64,000 bases of DNA, from assembly GCF_042453785.1 (NCBI RefSeq), contig NC_091661.1, positions 27,457,501 through 27,521,500 of the forward strand, read 5' to 3'. The stretch's first letter is position 1; every line of letters begins with the position of its first letter. This document shows positions 11,882 through 21,915 of the stretch, piece by piece. The DNA comes from Malus domestica. Lineage: Eukaryota > Streptophyta > Magnoliopsida > Rosales > Rosaceae. A model generated the notes under the pieces. The model had not been told where the DNA came from. It saw only the letters and a list, made by a program, of their open reading frames with translations, and searched no databases. Position numbers and translations under genes: made by a program.

Positions 11882-12141
11882 GGAAAAGGATTCTCTCCTG
11901 AGCATATGCTCAGGATCTTGCTGAGCAGGACACGATGACCGTTGGATTTCATCCAACGGCTATAAAAAGGTGGATTTTTTTGAAGTTATAATAATTATAA
12001 CCGTTGGATGTTAAAGTTATAATAATTGTAACCGTTGGATGTTAAAGTTATAATAATTGTAACCGTTGGATTTTCATCCAACGGTCCTCGTGTCCTGCTC
12101 AGCAGGATCCTGAGCATATGCTCAGGAGAGAATCCTTTTCC
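11882..12141. mobile_element. Mutator-type MITE, 260 bp
   Basis: The element starts GGAAAAGGATTCTCTCC and ends with its reverse complement. Terminal inverted repeats extend about 65 bp with few mismatches. It is flanked by perfect 9-bp target duplications TACTAAATC (11873-11881 and 12142-12150), as left by Mutator-like transposases. The arms contain nested palindromes such as CCTGAGCATATGCTCAGG. The centre holds three copies of a 31-bp unit with TTATAATAATTGTAACCG. No coding capacity. Confidence 0.9.
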
Positions 12142-12156
12142 TACTAAATCATATTA

Positions 12157-12303
12157 GGATGTGATATTTACACATTTTATTTTATTTCTCACACATTTTT
12201 TTTATTTTCTGTTGTCGGATCAGATGAATTGAAGAAGATCAATGAACAAAAATTATCAAAGAATGTGTGGGAAGTAAAATGAGATGTGTGGATAGCACAC
12301 CTC
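12157..12303. mobile_element. Short foldback MITE, copy A
   Basis: This 147-bp stretch has imperfect inverted termini (GGATGTGATATTTACACA against GAGGTGTGCTATCCACACA on the other strand). It is related to a 148-bp element at 25598-25745. The superfamily is unclear; ATTA flanks both ends here but is not seen at the other copy. Confidence 0.7.
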
Positions 12304-12519
12304 ATTATATTTGGTAGAGTACATAATAGGATAGTTGATCGTTGAATTTTTTGTTTATTTAAAAATTATTCAACCAATCATCACATCATGTGATTTACAA
12401 AACATAATTTAAAAATATAAAAATACAGTCTACCTAATATTTTTTTTTTTTTTTGGAAACTACCCAATATTTTTCTTTGGTACAAGCAAAAAGGTCCAAT
12501 TAGTCTGTCTTAATGATAA

Positions 12520-12630
12520 GGACAAAATAAAGGGTAAAGTGAATAGTACAAGATTTGACTTTTTAGTGTAAAAATGTGGTTTTTCGTTAAAGTGAACAGT
12601 ACCGTAGGCTTTTCGTTAAAACTCCCTTAT
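12520..12630 (+). repeat. Dispersed repeat, copy 1
   Basis: This stretch runs GGGTAAAGTGAATAGTAC through AAAGTGAACAGTACCG to CTTTTCGTTAAAACTCCC. A clearly related copy is at 45955-46045. The two share the spacing of the repeated GTGAA.AGTAC motif. It ends about 45 bp before the TATA box of the dioxygenase gene. Confidence 0.65.
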
Positions 12631-12676
12631 ATAAATGTACAGCCAATAGAAACTTAATAGTGACACAATCTTTTTC

Positions 12677-12684
12677 TATATAAA
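12677..12684 (+). promoter_or_regulatory. TATA box of the dioxygenase gene
   Basis: TATATAAA lies 110 bp upstream of the first plausible start codon (12794) and is preceded by a pyrimidine-rich stretch. This spacing fits a plant core promoter with a short 5' untranslated region. Confidence 0.6.
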
Positions 12685-12793
12685 CTCTAGCTATTCTTGC
12701 ATTTTGCACAAAACCATCATCTCACAATTATCTTCTTCTCTTTGCATTCTGTACTTTCTGGCTGAGGAAAAGTTAGGGTTTCGCAGAAATAAG

Positions 12794-14047
12794 ATGGACG
12801 ACGAAAAAAGTTCAAGCTCATTTTCAATGGGGAAGAGTGCACAAGAGAGAGGCTTGCCATATGTGCCTGAGTGCTATGTGATTCCAACATCACATCGTCC
12901 AAGTTTGACTCCATGGATGTTGCCACTGTTCCGACCATTGATTTTGGAAGACTGAAACAAGGCCCTGATGAACGAAAACTTGTTATTGAAGAAATTAGAA
13001 CTGCTTGTCGTCAGTTAGGGTTCTTCCAAGTAAGCGTACTAAACATGTCATTACAAAAAAATTTCATGCAAAATTAAAATACAGGTTTAGTCTATTCTAC
13101 CCTTTAAAAATAAGAGGATTACGAAAATTTTGTAATGCAGTCACGTACGGTGCATAACAATCTATTCTAACAATATAATAATACGTCTACGATGTGAACA
13201 TCAACTTTGTTACATAATAGTTGATGATCTTAATGTTCATCTCATTAGATTGTGAACCATGGCATCTGTCAAACTGTTTTGGATGAGGCTCTTTTGTCGG
13301 CGTCGGAGTTTTTCAATTTGCCGGGCTCAGAGAAGGCAAAGTTCATGTCTAATGATGTTCACAACCCAGTGAGGTACGGGACAAGCTTGAAGGATGGACT
13401 TGATACGATTCAGTTTTGGAGGGCTTTTCTTAAACATTATGCTCACCCGTTGGCAGATTGGATCAAGTACTGGCCTAACAATCCTTCTAATTACAGGTAC
13501 GTATCTACAAGGTTCATTCTCTTAATTATTTGCTCTCACGCATGTCCCCCTTATCTCTTGCTTTGCTATTTTGGAAAAGTATAAGAAAACAAAGTAGAGA
13601 AAAAACATCTGTTGCCGACTATATTTATAACTATCGATACATCTTATTTAAGACCGTGCATGGTATTCAGCTAAATTGTAGTCTTGTCCAATTTTGTCAA
13701 CCTTGGATAAATCCTTAATTTGGGCAGTTGTCGCTCTTGATTTGCACTTAATCAAGCGAGCAAACGAACAATCCAAGCGAGTAGGCGAGCAAGCGAACAA
13801 GCAATTCCAGCAATCAAGTGCAAGATTCCAATGCCAATGTGAACTTCTGAACAAACAAACTTTTCAATTCACTAGTACACAACATCAATCAGGCACATAT
13901 GGCAAATGGAATCACATAGCACTCAGGCACATATGGCAAGTTCAGGTGATTGCGGCCCATTGTTTACCTATAACAATTGCAACCATAATAAACATGAAGC
14001 AAGTCAAGTGATGACGCATGAAGCTATACACTCTTTTGTATATACAA

Positions 14048-14113
<66 letters not shown>

Positions 14114-14116
14114 TTG

Positions 14117-14151
<35 letters not shown>

Positions 14152-14164
14152 TATATATATACAA

Positions 14165-14226
<62 letters not shown>

Positions 14227-15032
14227 TTGTATATACAAAAGAGTGTATAGCTTCATGCGTCATCACTTGACTTGCTTCATGTTTATTATGGTTGCAATTG
14301 TTATAGGTAAACAATGGGCCGCAATCACCTGAACTTGCTTGTTGTATATGTGTTAATTGTGGGACTTTCTTTTCTGGAACATAGTTTATTAGTTTTTATT
14401 TGTTTTATCATTATTAATTATTAGTTATATGATTGCAATATTGTTGTAGGGAAACAATGGGCAAGTATAGCTCAGAAGTGAAGAAACTGAACACGGAGAT
14501 AACAGAAACAATCACGGAGAGTCTAGGGATAGGTCCAAACTACATAAGCAAGAAAATGGAAGATGGAATGCAAGTCATTACAGTCAACTGCTACCCACCA
14601 TGCCCTAATCCTGAAATTGCACTAGGGTTGCCACCCCATTCAGACTACAGCTGCTTAACCATTGTTCTTCAGAGCTGCCCAGGGCTCGAAATCATGCATA
14701 CCGGAGACAGCAAATGGAAGCAAGTCCCACAGCTTCATGGTGCTCTCCAAGTCCATGTGGGTGACCATTTTGAAGTACTAAGCAATGGATTGTACAAGAG
14801 TGTTGTGCACCGGGCCACGTTGAACCGTGACAGGACAAGAATCTCCATTGTTAGCCTGCATAGTTTGGGATTGGAGGAGAAGATGGGCACTGCCAAAGAG
14901 CTTGTGAGTGAAGAGAATCCTGGGAGGTACAAAAAAAGCAGCTTCAAAGATTTTCTGAATTTTCTCGCCAACAATGATCTAGCAGAAGGGAAGAGCTTCA
15001 TTAACACACTCAAAGTTGATGAAAAACAATAA
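12794..15032 (+). CDS. 2-oxoglutarate/Fe(II)-dependent dioxygenase, exon-1 frameshift
   Basis: Three exons are supported by GT-AG borders: to 13029, 13249-13496 and 14450-15032. Exon 1 ends GFFQ, exon 2 starts IVNHG, and exon 3 joins at YRETMG. The fold is DIOX_N (VPTIDFGRL onwards) followed by the 2OG-FeII oxygenase domain. The iron ligands are visible in PPHSDYS (His, Asp) and SVVHRAT (distal His), and the 2-oxoglutarate Arg in RTRIS. From memory it is closest to the flavanone 3-dioxygenase 3/GIM2 and DMR6-like group; the substrate cannot be told. The usual N-terminus (GLPYVPECYVIP) starts at ATG 12794 but lies one frame away from the rest, with the break near 12900-12920. An intact 329-codon frame starts at ATG 12871 (159+248+583 nt), and a shorter start is ATG 12913. 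Either start could still give an enzyme lacking about 30 residues. Confidence 0.87.
13907..13940 (-). repeat. 34-bp antisense copy of exon 1
   Basis: The plus strand here is the exact reverse complement, 34 of 34 bases, of exon 1 positions 12853-12886, which encode the LPYVPECYVIP part. A 15-bp piece of it (CAGGCACATATGGCAA) is also present just upstream at 13890-13905. In the primary transcript the two stretches could pair. Confidence 0.9.
13936..14338. repeat. 403-bp palindrome with AC/AT/GT core
   Basis: The left arm starts GCAAGTTCAGGTGATTGCGG and the right arm is its reverse complement, ending GAACTTGC at 14338. The outer roughly 105 bp of each arm are unique sequence and match perfectly by eye. 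The inner parts are (AC)n(AT)n(GT)n tracts, each a smaller palindrome. I saw no target duplication. Such structures are also prone to assembly error. Confidence 0.85.
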
Positions 15033-16400
15033 TTATCTTAAGCTAGCTAGTGCTCTTTTTTTGTCTGTTAATTACTAGTTTAAATTTTCTTCTCTGTTTT
15101 TGGACAAGAGTACTTCAGTAATTTTAGAACAAATTGTAAGTCTCTTATAATGTCGGAGAAGGGAACTGGATAACAGATTCAAGGGTTCAGCTAGTTTGTG
15201 ATGTGGCTGGCTAGAAGTACCGCTCCTACCATAGTTTGTTGGCTCTAATATTATGGTTATTTCTTTTCTTTGCATGTAGCCCGGCAAGGCATGTCCTAGC
15301 TAGGAATGACATTGTAATTTTTAAAACATGAGGTATGAGATTGTGGTTCGACTCATAGTTGAGGTAGTTTTATGTAATTTACCCAATAAACAATATTGAT
15401 CTAACTTTTGCAGCACATGATCAATTTTTTTTAAGGGTTAATCAAGCTTATTATAACTTTTCTTTTGTTGAAGAGCTTATGAATAAAGATTATTAAATGG
15501 AGTTGTAATTTTGTTTTGCTTTGACAAAATAACGAATTTTGTTTCAGACGAATGTCTAGTTAAGAAGGTTTCTTAAATCTCCAGTACAAAAATTCCCAAT
15601 ACTTGTAAGAGTGCACACCAACTTTTTTTTCAAAATGTTAATAACAATTTTCCTAATGTACAAGTATAAAACAATTAGTGATCAGATTTGTGAGCATCAC
15701 TACTTGACATAGATAATAATTAATAACCCTACTTCCTAAATTGGGTATAAAGACAACCTCAAATTCAGGAAGTAGAGATCCAAATAGAGAACATTTTAGT
15801 TTTTGAATTCCTTACTATACTATTACTACTCGGTCCATCCCATCCATATATAAAGATAGAGAGACAAGTGGATGCATATGCTTGTGAACAAAAGAAAATA
15901 ATGACATAATATTTCAGTCAAAATATCCAACAAACTAGTTCTGATCCCAAATCTTAGCCGGCTTTCTTGACCTAACCTTTTGTTTGCTCTCTCGTGTCTC
16001 ACACTTGATAATTAGTGAAAGAATTTCGGGGAAAAAAAAAAAGAAAGAAAAAATGAAGCTAAGTAGTGAAAGAAACTAGTACGTACACACGGTTTCAAGA
16101 GATTAATTAAGATGCATAGATCGGCAAGCTGGAGCCCGGTAGCGGATGAGTACTTCATGCACTCAAATCTTAGCCGGCCGGGAAGGGGCCGTCAGGGCTG
16201 CGAATGTTAAATATATATAGGTCAATTATGTATTATAATACTTAAATATATTTAAGATAAACTAAAACTACAAAATCTACCATTACAGCTAACATCCACG
16301 TCAATTGACACCCCATTTATTTATTTATTTAAATATTTTGGAATAAATCAATACGGATTCAGATACTGCAACGCAATATCTTGTTCTGGTTCTAGTTTTA
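15033..16400. other. Intergenic DNA
   Basis: This is the region downstream of the dioxygenase. It is AT-rich with scattered short repeats. A stretch around 15310-15410 with TGTGGTTCGACTCAT resembles a tRNA-like box B and may be a worn SINE, but that is weak. No gene is seen. Confidence 0.5.
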
Positions 16401-16424
16401 TTGAATTTAGATGCTGGGGTGTCT

Positions 16425-16655
16425 GTTTCCTCGTTCCCATTTTTTTTTTTCACTCACACACCCTCCTATGTTTCCTCGTTCCCATTTTTTTTTTTCACTC
16501 ACACACCCTCCTACGCTTCACAGCTTACGCGATTCCTATTTTTATTTTTGAATTCAGACACAGCGTTGCAGATTTTGTTTTTTACATTCTGGTTCAGACA
16601 CTATGTTGCAAATTTTGTTTTTTACATTCTGGTTCAGACACTATGTTGCAGACAC
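16425..16655 (+). repeat. Two short tandem arrays (45 bp x 2, 40 bp x 2.4)
   Basis: A 45-bp unit starting GTTTCCTCGTTCCCA occurs at 16425-16469 and 16470-16514. A 40-bp unit starting CAGACAC occurs at 16555, 16595 and 16635, the last one partial. Together they create a 172-codon open frame that looks repeat-driven. Confidence 0.85.
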
Positions 16656-17690
16656 ATACTCTCTCTTCTTCTTCCCGCATCAGAGAGAGCTAGAGAGCCT
16701 CAATTTTTCTCTCTCTCCTCGGATTCAAATTTCACAGAATTCAACTCAGATTCTGGGATCACAAATTCGGCTAAATTCTTTCCCATCTTACAATGGCAGG
16801 ACCTTCGAGACCATTGGATCAGACCCAGATTTCTCCCTCTCCGTCCTCCGAGCATCATAACTGCAAACTCTCAATCGTCCTTGTATTACTTATACAACAG
16901 AACTAATGATATCAGATGATAATAATTTACGACTCAGAAAAGTAAACCATACGATTTAAGGAGATTTCTCTTGAGTGAAGAAGCAATACAGCCAGCTAGA
17001 AAAGTCAACATGAAGCGTGTTCAAAACCTTGAAAATTAGGCAGATTTTGTTTTTTTTTTTTTTCATCTCGTCAATCTTCTATGCAAATTACTTACTCATT
17101 ATTCTTTACAAGCTTAGAATGACAGAGCAAAATAACACGAATTAACTTAAATGGTAAAATTGTGTCGAACGAGCTTTTCTTACATATCAAGCAAAACTTT
17201 ATAACTGAAAATAATTAGTGGTAGAATCTTGTTTTACTTTCATTCTAATTTTATTCTCGACATATTGACTGTTGAGATACAAAATTTTATTTTAAAAGTT
17301 ATGATTTATAAGTTTAGCTATCAAGTTTTAACGGAGTGATCAATCATCCAGATGAAAAAATATTCAATGACACTCTTTTGAGTCTTTTCAACTACAAATT
17401 ATAATCAACAGTCAAATTTTGTGATAAAGTGTCAGACTACGTCATTTATAAAAACACTTATCATAAAAGTATAAGATTTTATGTATTTTGATCAAATCCA
17501 ACTTTAAACTAATCTCACCTGATACGAGAGCGATCATAATTAAATAATTCATAATGGGTCGAAGAGTATATTCAAACTAAAGAGAATAGAATATCTGGCC
17601 CGCTGGACATGCCCAACACAGAGTTGGCCCACAAGTAAAACAGTAAAAAAAGCGTCTTTGGCTCCAAATTTTCATGTTTAATATAAACAG
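16656..17690. other. Intergenic DNA with a possible gene-start fragment
   Basis: At 16680-16800 the sequence resembles a 5' untranslated region, with CT-rich tracts and then ATGGCAGGACCTTCGAGACC at about 16793. That start opens only 37 codons. It may be a captured or truncated first exon, but I do not recognise it. The rest is AT-rich. Confidence 0.3.
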
Positions 17691-17750
17691 AACTTTTCGG
17701 TTTCATCATCGCTTCGTCATTTTTTCCAGTTTTATTTTCCTCCTCTCTCT

Positions 17751-17752
<2 letters not shown>

Positions 17753-17789
<37 letters not shown>
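17753..17789 (+). repeat. (CT)n tract in the Rab 5' leader
   Basis: A run of about 18 CT units lies 110 bp before the Rab start codon. Such tracts are common in plant 5' untranslated regions near transcription starts. Confidence 0.85.
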
Positions 17790-17791
<2 letters not shown>

Positions 17792-17899
17792 CTCTACCAG
17801 TTGCCTTCTCTGAACCTTTTTCTTCCTAAAATCTGACCTGGTCCGGATTCTGTTCTCCCTGGACCGGTCGAGTTTTTGGCAGATCAACGGCTCACAGTC

Positions 17900-20626
17900 A
17901 TGAATCCTGAATAGTAAGCTCCCGATCTCTTTCCCGTTTCACTTTTGTTTCCAATTACGCAAACTTTTGCCCCTCTTTGCATCTGAGTATTTTTGTACCA
18001 TTCAAATGTTTGGAAATGAAAGTGGGTATTTTTTTGTTTACTTTTCTTTGATTTCGGCGAAATCAGATTGAAGGTTTGATCTTTTCTTTAGATCCGTAAT
18101 GATTTGGTGCTGAATTGTAATTGGTTTGTGGTAAATTTTGAAACCCTTTCGAAAAATTGTTAATTTTGTTGGAATTCTGTTTGTTTGCTTGTGAAAATTA
18201 AGAAACTGAAAGCCCAAAATGTCGGATTTGTAGTTGATTTCATTTTTGTTTGTTTCAGCTTTTAATTTTGATTACTGAATAAAAAAAAAGCATTGAATTA
18301 TCTTAAGATCTTAAATTGTAGCTTGGATCATCTTGTGGAGGTTAATAGGTCAACTAAGATCTTGATGGTCATCTAGTTTTTGGGCTCAGTGAATGCATAA
18401 TTACTAAATATAAATTACATGTGGTTAAACCAACAGGGTTAATTGTTAGTTTGCGACTGAACCTGTTGAATTCAGATTTGAAGTATTGGTAATGAATGAT
18501 TATGTTGGAATGTTGTTTGCTGCAGTGATTACTTGTTTAAACTTTTGCTGATTGGAGACTCTGGGGTTGGAAAATCATGTCTTCTTCTGAGGTTTGCTGT
18601 AAGTTGTTCATACTTTTTGATTAAATTTATACGGATCTTTTTGCATGATTCATTGTTTGCATTACCGCCTCTCCGCGAACTGCTTAATTTATACCTCTTT
18701 GTTTTGATCAAATGAAATAAATGCTTACTTCCATGGAAATTATAATACCTATTGTTGAAAGGAAATAAAATGTATGCTTTGTTTCTTGAATCAAGCCGTT
18801 GGGGTTAGCTCAAGCGGTGAGGGAGGGTAGGTAGTGGGTTACGATTAGTATAGGTCAAATCCCTCCAAGTAACCATAGAACTAATACTATGAATCGCATT
18901 GATTTACTCAAAATATTCAGTTAGTATAATAACATATTCATGGTTTTCTCTATCATATAATACCTATTGTTGAATGTGACATTCTGTGCGGGTGTGTATA
19001 CTTATTATTTGTTTTGATCAACTTTGAGAATCGCAACTGACTTTTCAATTTAGATGTTCTTGTTCCTGAGCTTCTGAGGCATAGTGTAATATGGTTAATC
19101 ATATCTGGAGCTGACTTCATCAATATCAGTGCTGACCTTTTTATCTCTATCTGTATGATGCAGGACGATTCATATCTGGACAGCTACATTAGCACAATAG
19201 GAGTTGATTTTGTAAGCTTCATATTCGGGATCTAAATAATGTTATAGAAGATATGACTGTTGATTATTTTTCTTGTCCTTTCTCTGTAGAAAATTCGCAC
19301 AGTAGAGCAGGATGAGAAGACCATTAAACTTCAAATTGTGAGACTCTCTCTCTCTGAAATATGGTACTGCATGGGCACTTAAGCCATTTAGCAGTTAAAG
19401 AATACCTTTACTCACATATCTTAACGTTGATGTCAAAGTCTTGTGGCTGGTTGTTTTAATCATTTAATCTTTTAAGAGTGGGCACTATTTTCCTTTTTTA
19501 TTCGTGTCCTTTTTCTCGAATCATATGTGTGTTCTCTTGTTAAAGAGTTGTGTTACTGGTTTGTTGTGCCTTTTCAATTGTTTGTTCAATTACATTCAAC
19601 TACTTTAGTAGAACTTCTTGTTGCATGAGGTTGTTTATGTGTTTACGTTTTGTTGTATTATGAACAAATATGTATCGTGGGAATGGAACACTTATTCTGG
19701 CATTATTATTGGGCTGAAACTTAGTTCTGGTGCATATTTCATAATGTTCTTATCGTATGAAACACTGTTGTTTAGTCAATCTAGCTATAAGACTTATCTG
19801 TCATATTTGTCTTGGCCTCCCTGGACATGTAGTGGGACACTGCTGGACAAGAACGTTTTAGGACAATTACTAGTAGCTACTACCGTGGGGCACATGGAAT
19901 TATAGTAAGTGTGCCGTTCTTCATTTGTTTTATGTTTCATTGTTACAGTCTCTGTTTTCCTTGAGGTCGTGTACTGTGGATTCTGTTTATTAATGTTGGT
20001 GTATGTTGCAGATAGTTTATGATGTGACGGACCAAGAGAGCTTCAATAATGTTAAGCAATGGTTAAATGAAATTGACCGTTACGCTAGCGAGAATGTAAA
20101 CAAGCTTCTTGTAGGCAACAAGGCTGATCTCACTGCTAACAAAGTTGTGTCTTATGAAACAGCTAAGGTGAAAATTTTGTGAACCTCCCCTTAGTTTCTG
20201 TTTCCATATTTTTTTTTGATGAATTCTCCTTGTTGACTCATTGGTAATTTAACAGGCATTTGCGGATGAGATTGGGATCCCTTTCATGGAGACTAGTGCA
20301 AAAAATGCTACCAATGTGGAGCAGGCTTTCATGGCAATGGCTGCTGAAATCAAGAATAGGTACTTTTCCATACGTCTGTGTGTGTGTGTGTGTGTGTGTT
20401 TTCCTTACCCCGTATTTTATAAGATAAAAGGTTCAATTAGGCACAAGTCGTGCACAGTTTCTGCATCTTTGAGTTCAAAGATTTATCACTGGGCTATGGG
20501 TATTCACTCATTTCTTTCACGACATAATGCAGGATGGCAAGTCAACCAATGAACAATGCAAGGCCGCCAACAGTGCAGATCCGCGGACAACCTGTGAACC
20601 AGAAATCTGGCTGCTGCTCATCTTAG
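17900..20626 (+). CDS. RABD2: Rab GTPase of the RABD2/Rab1 type
   Basis: Eight coding exons splice to 202 residues: 17900-17913, 18526-18598, 19164-19211, 19290-19337, 19833-19904, 20012-20167, 20256-20359, 20533-20626. All junctions are GT-AG and the total, 609 nt, is in frame. The protein starts MNPEYDYLFK. It has the P-loop GDSGVGKS (15-22), the effector Thr in [16 protein letters not shown] (62-68), NKAD (121-124) and ETSAK (149-153). It ends in CCSS, a double-cysteine signal for geranylgeranylation. Rab1/RABD proteins control ER-to-Golgi vesicle traffic. The length, the tiny first exon and the conserved [11 protein letters not shown] segment match plant RABD2 genes. The codon at residue 55 gives Glu (EQDEKT) where I would expect Gly. 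The gene looks intact. Confidence 0.96.
18796..18900 (+). mobile_element. Probable tRNA-derived SINE in Rab intron 2
   Basis: GGGGTTAGCTCAAGCGGTGA resembles a Pol III box A. About 50 bp later AGGTCAAATCCCTCC resembles box B (GGTTCAAATCC). This is the head of a tRNA-derived SINE. No tail or target duplication was identified, so the 3' end is approximate. Confidence 0.5.
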
Positions 20627-21915
20627 TTCGATTCTGTTGCTGATCTTATGTGGCAGGAATGCGCGTAGGAGAAGAAGGCTTGTCGTCATTCTTCTGTAAA
20701 CCGTAGGGGACTATTTGTGCCTTCTTAAACGATATGTCGTGACTTTGCTCGTCAGTAATTCCATTCTTTATAGTCTTTTAACTGGTATGTACAAATGATG
20801 TCTGCCGCTCAGCTACACTTCAAATTTATCTGGTTTCTTCTGTTTAAAGTGACTCGTTGAATTGTTCATGTGGATGCTTAAAGGAAATTTGTACGTTTCT
20901 GATGTTATTATATGGCAACTAGCCAAGTTATACAATCTTGAAATAGACCACTCCATGAGACCATATTTTTTCTTCAAATGTCCCTTAATTATATGGCATA
21001 CTAGACAGAAGTAGTGCTCAAGTACTAATTAGTTAGTAAGATAATACGGTGCTAATTTCTTGTTTAAATTCACTCTACAAATTTGTTTTACAATTCAAAT
21101 TGTTAAATTTGAGGTTTTCATTCAAAGATCATTTCGAAAGTTTGGGAGTCATTTCACATTTTGATCAACATCGTCAGCATTTTAGTAGTCAACAATATTG
21201 TGTGTTAATGGTTTGGTCATAATTGAATGGCTAAACACTTATTTGAGCGTGCTTTTGCCGGGATAATATCTCAGTATTTGAACTTAAATAATGATCTATT
21301 CATATCATGAAAAAACTTACACCCCAAACTAAAAGTCAGTGCCCTAAACTAAGAACCATTATCTTATTTAAGTTCATGTCATCTGAGTTGAGAAGGAAAA
21401 GTTGCAAAAAATAAAATAAAATTCGTTTGGCCAAAATTGCTCCAAACAATATAAATTCTGCAGAATTATGACTGACTTAATGCGATGAAGGGGACACAGG
21501 TCCTTTTCGAATCTCATAGTCCGGATCTCAAGGACCAGACAATTTGACCACTCAAATCGAATCTGACGGTTCCGATTAACTCAATTTGATGGTCCACCTC
21601 ACACAAACAGGGGCTACGATTTCTCTTCAACACAAATCAAAGATCCGGATTTCCTGACCCTTGGGCTTCGGACAGTAAGGTTTGGAGAGATCCAAATTCC
21701 AATGAAGGCATTTCATTTCATCATAAACATGGTATAAAAAAGTGGGACTCATAAAAACCCTTTCCGCATTTTACAATTGTACACCTCCCTCCATGAGTGA
21801 TTCGACTGAATCAACGTAATTCATTATTCTCGTAATTCTTCTTCTATCTTAAGCTTGTTGTGAATCAAAATTGTTAGAAAATTAAAAAATTAAAAGATGT
21901 AAAAAAAGTAATTTT
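20627..21915. other. Intergenic DNA between convergent genes
   Basis: The Rab 3' untranslated region runs into AT-rich DNA. At 21480-21690 there is a more GC-rich stretch with paired TCCGGAT motifs and weak inverted symmetry, perhaps an old MITE. No coding sequence is seen. Confidence 0.5.

Larger units (their letters stand above)
13497..14449 (+). other. Intron 2 of the dioxygenase gene
   Basis: The 953-bp intron begins GTACGT after TTACAG and ends TTGTTGTAG. It contains an antisense copy of part of exon 1 and a 403-bp palindrome built around AC/AT/GT microsatellites. The two open frames on each strand in this palindrome are products of the dinucleotide repeats and not genes. Confidence 0.85.

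Noticed and set aside
13906..14332. Several open frames on both strands reading Thr-His, Ile-Tyr and Cys-Val repeats
   Set aside because: They are translations of AC/AT/GT microsatellites within an intron palindrome.
16401..16919. 172-codon open frame
   Set aside because: Created by two tandem arrays and C/T-rich sequence; no family likeness.
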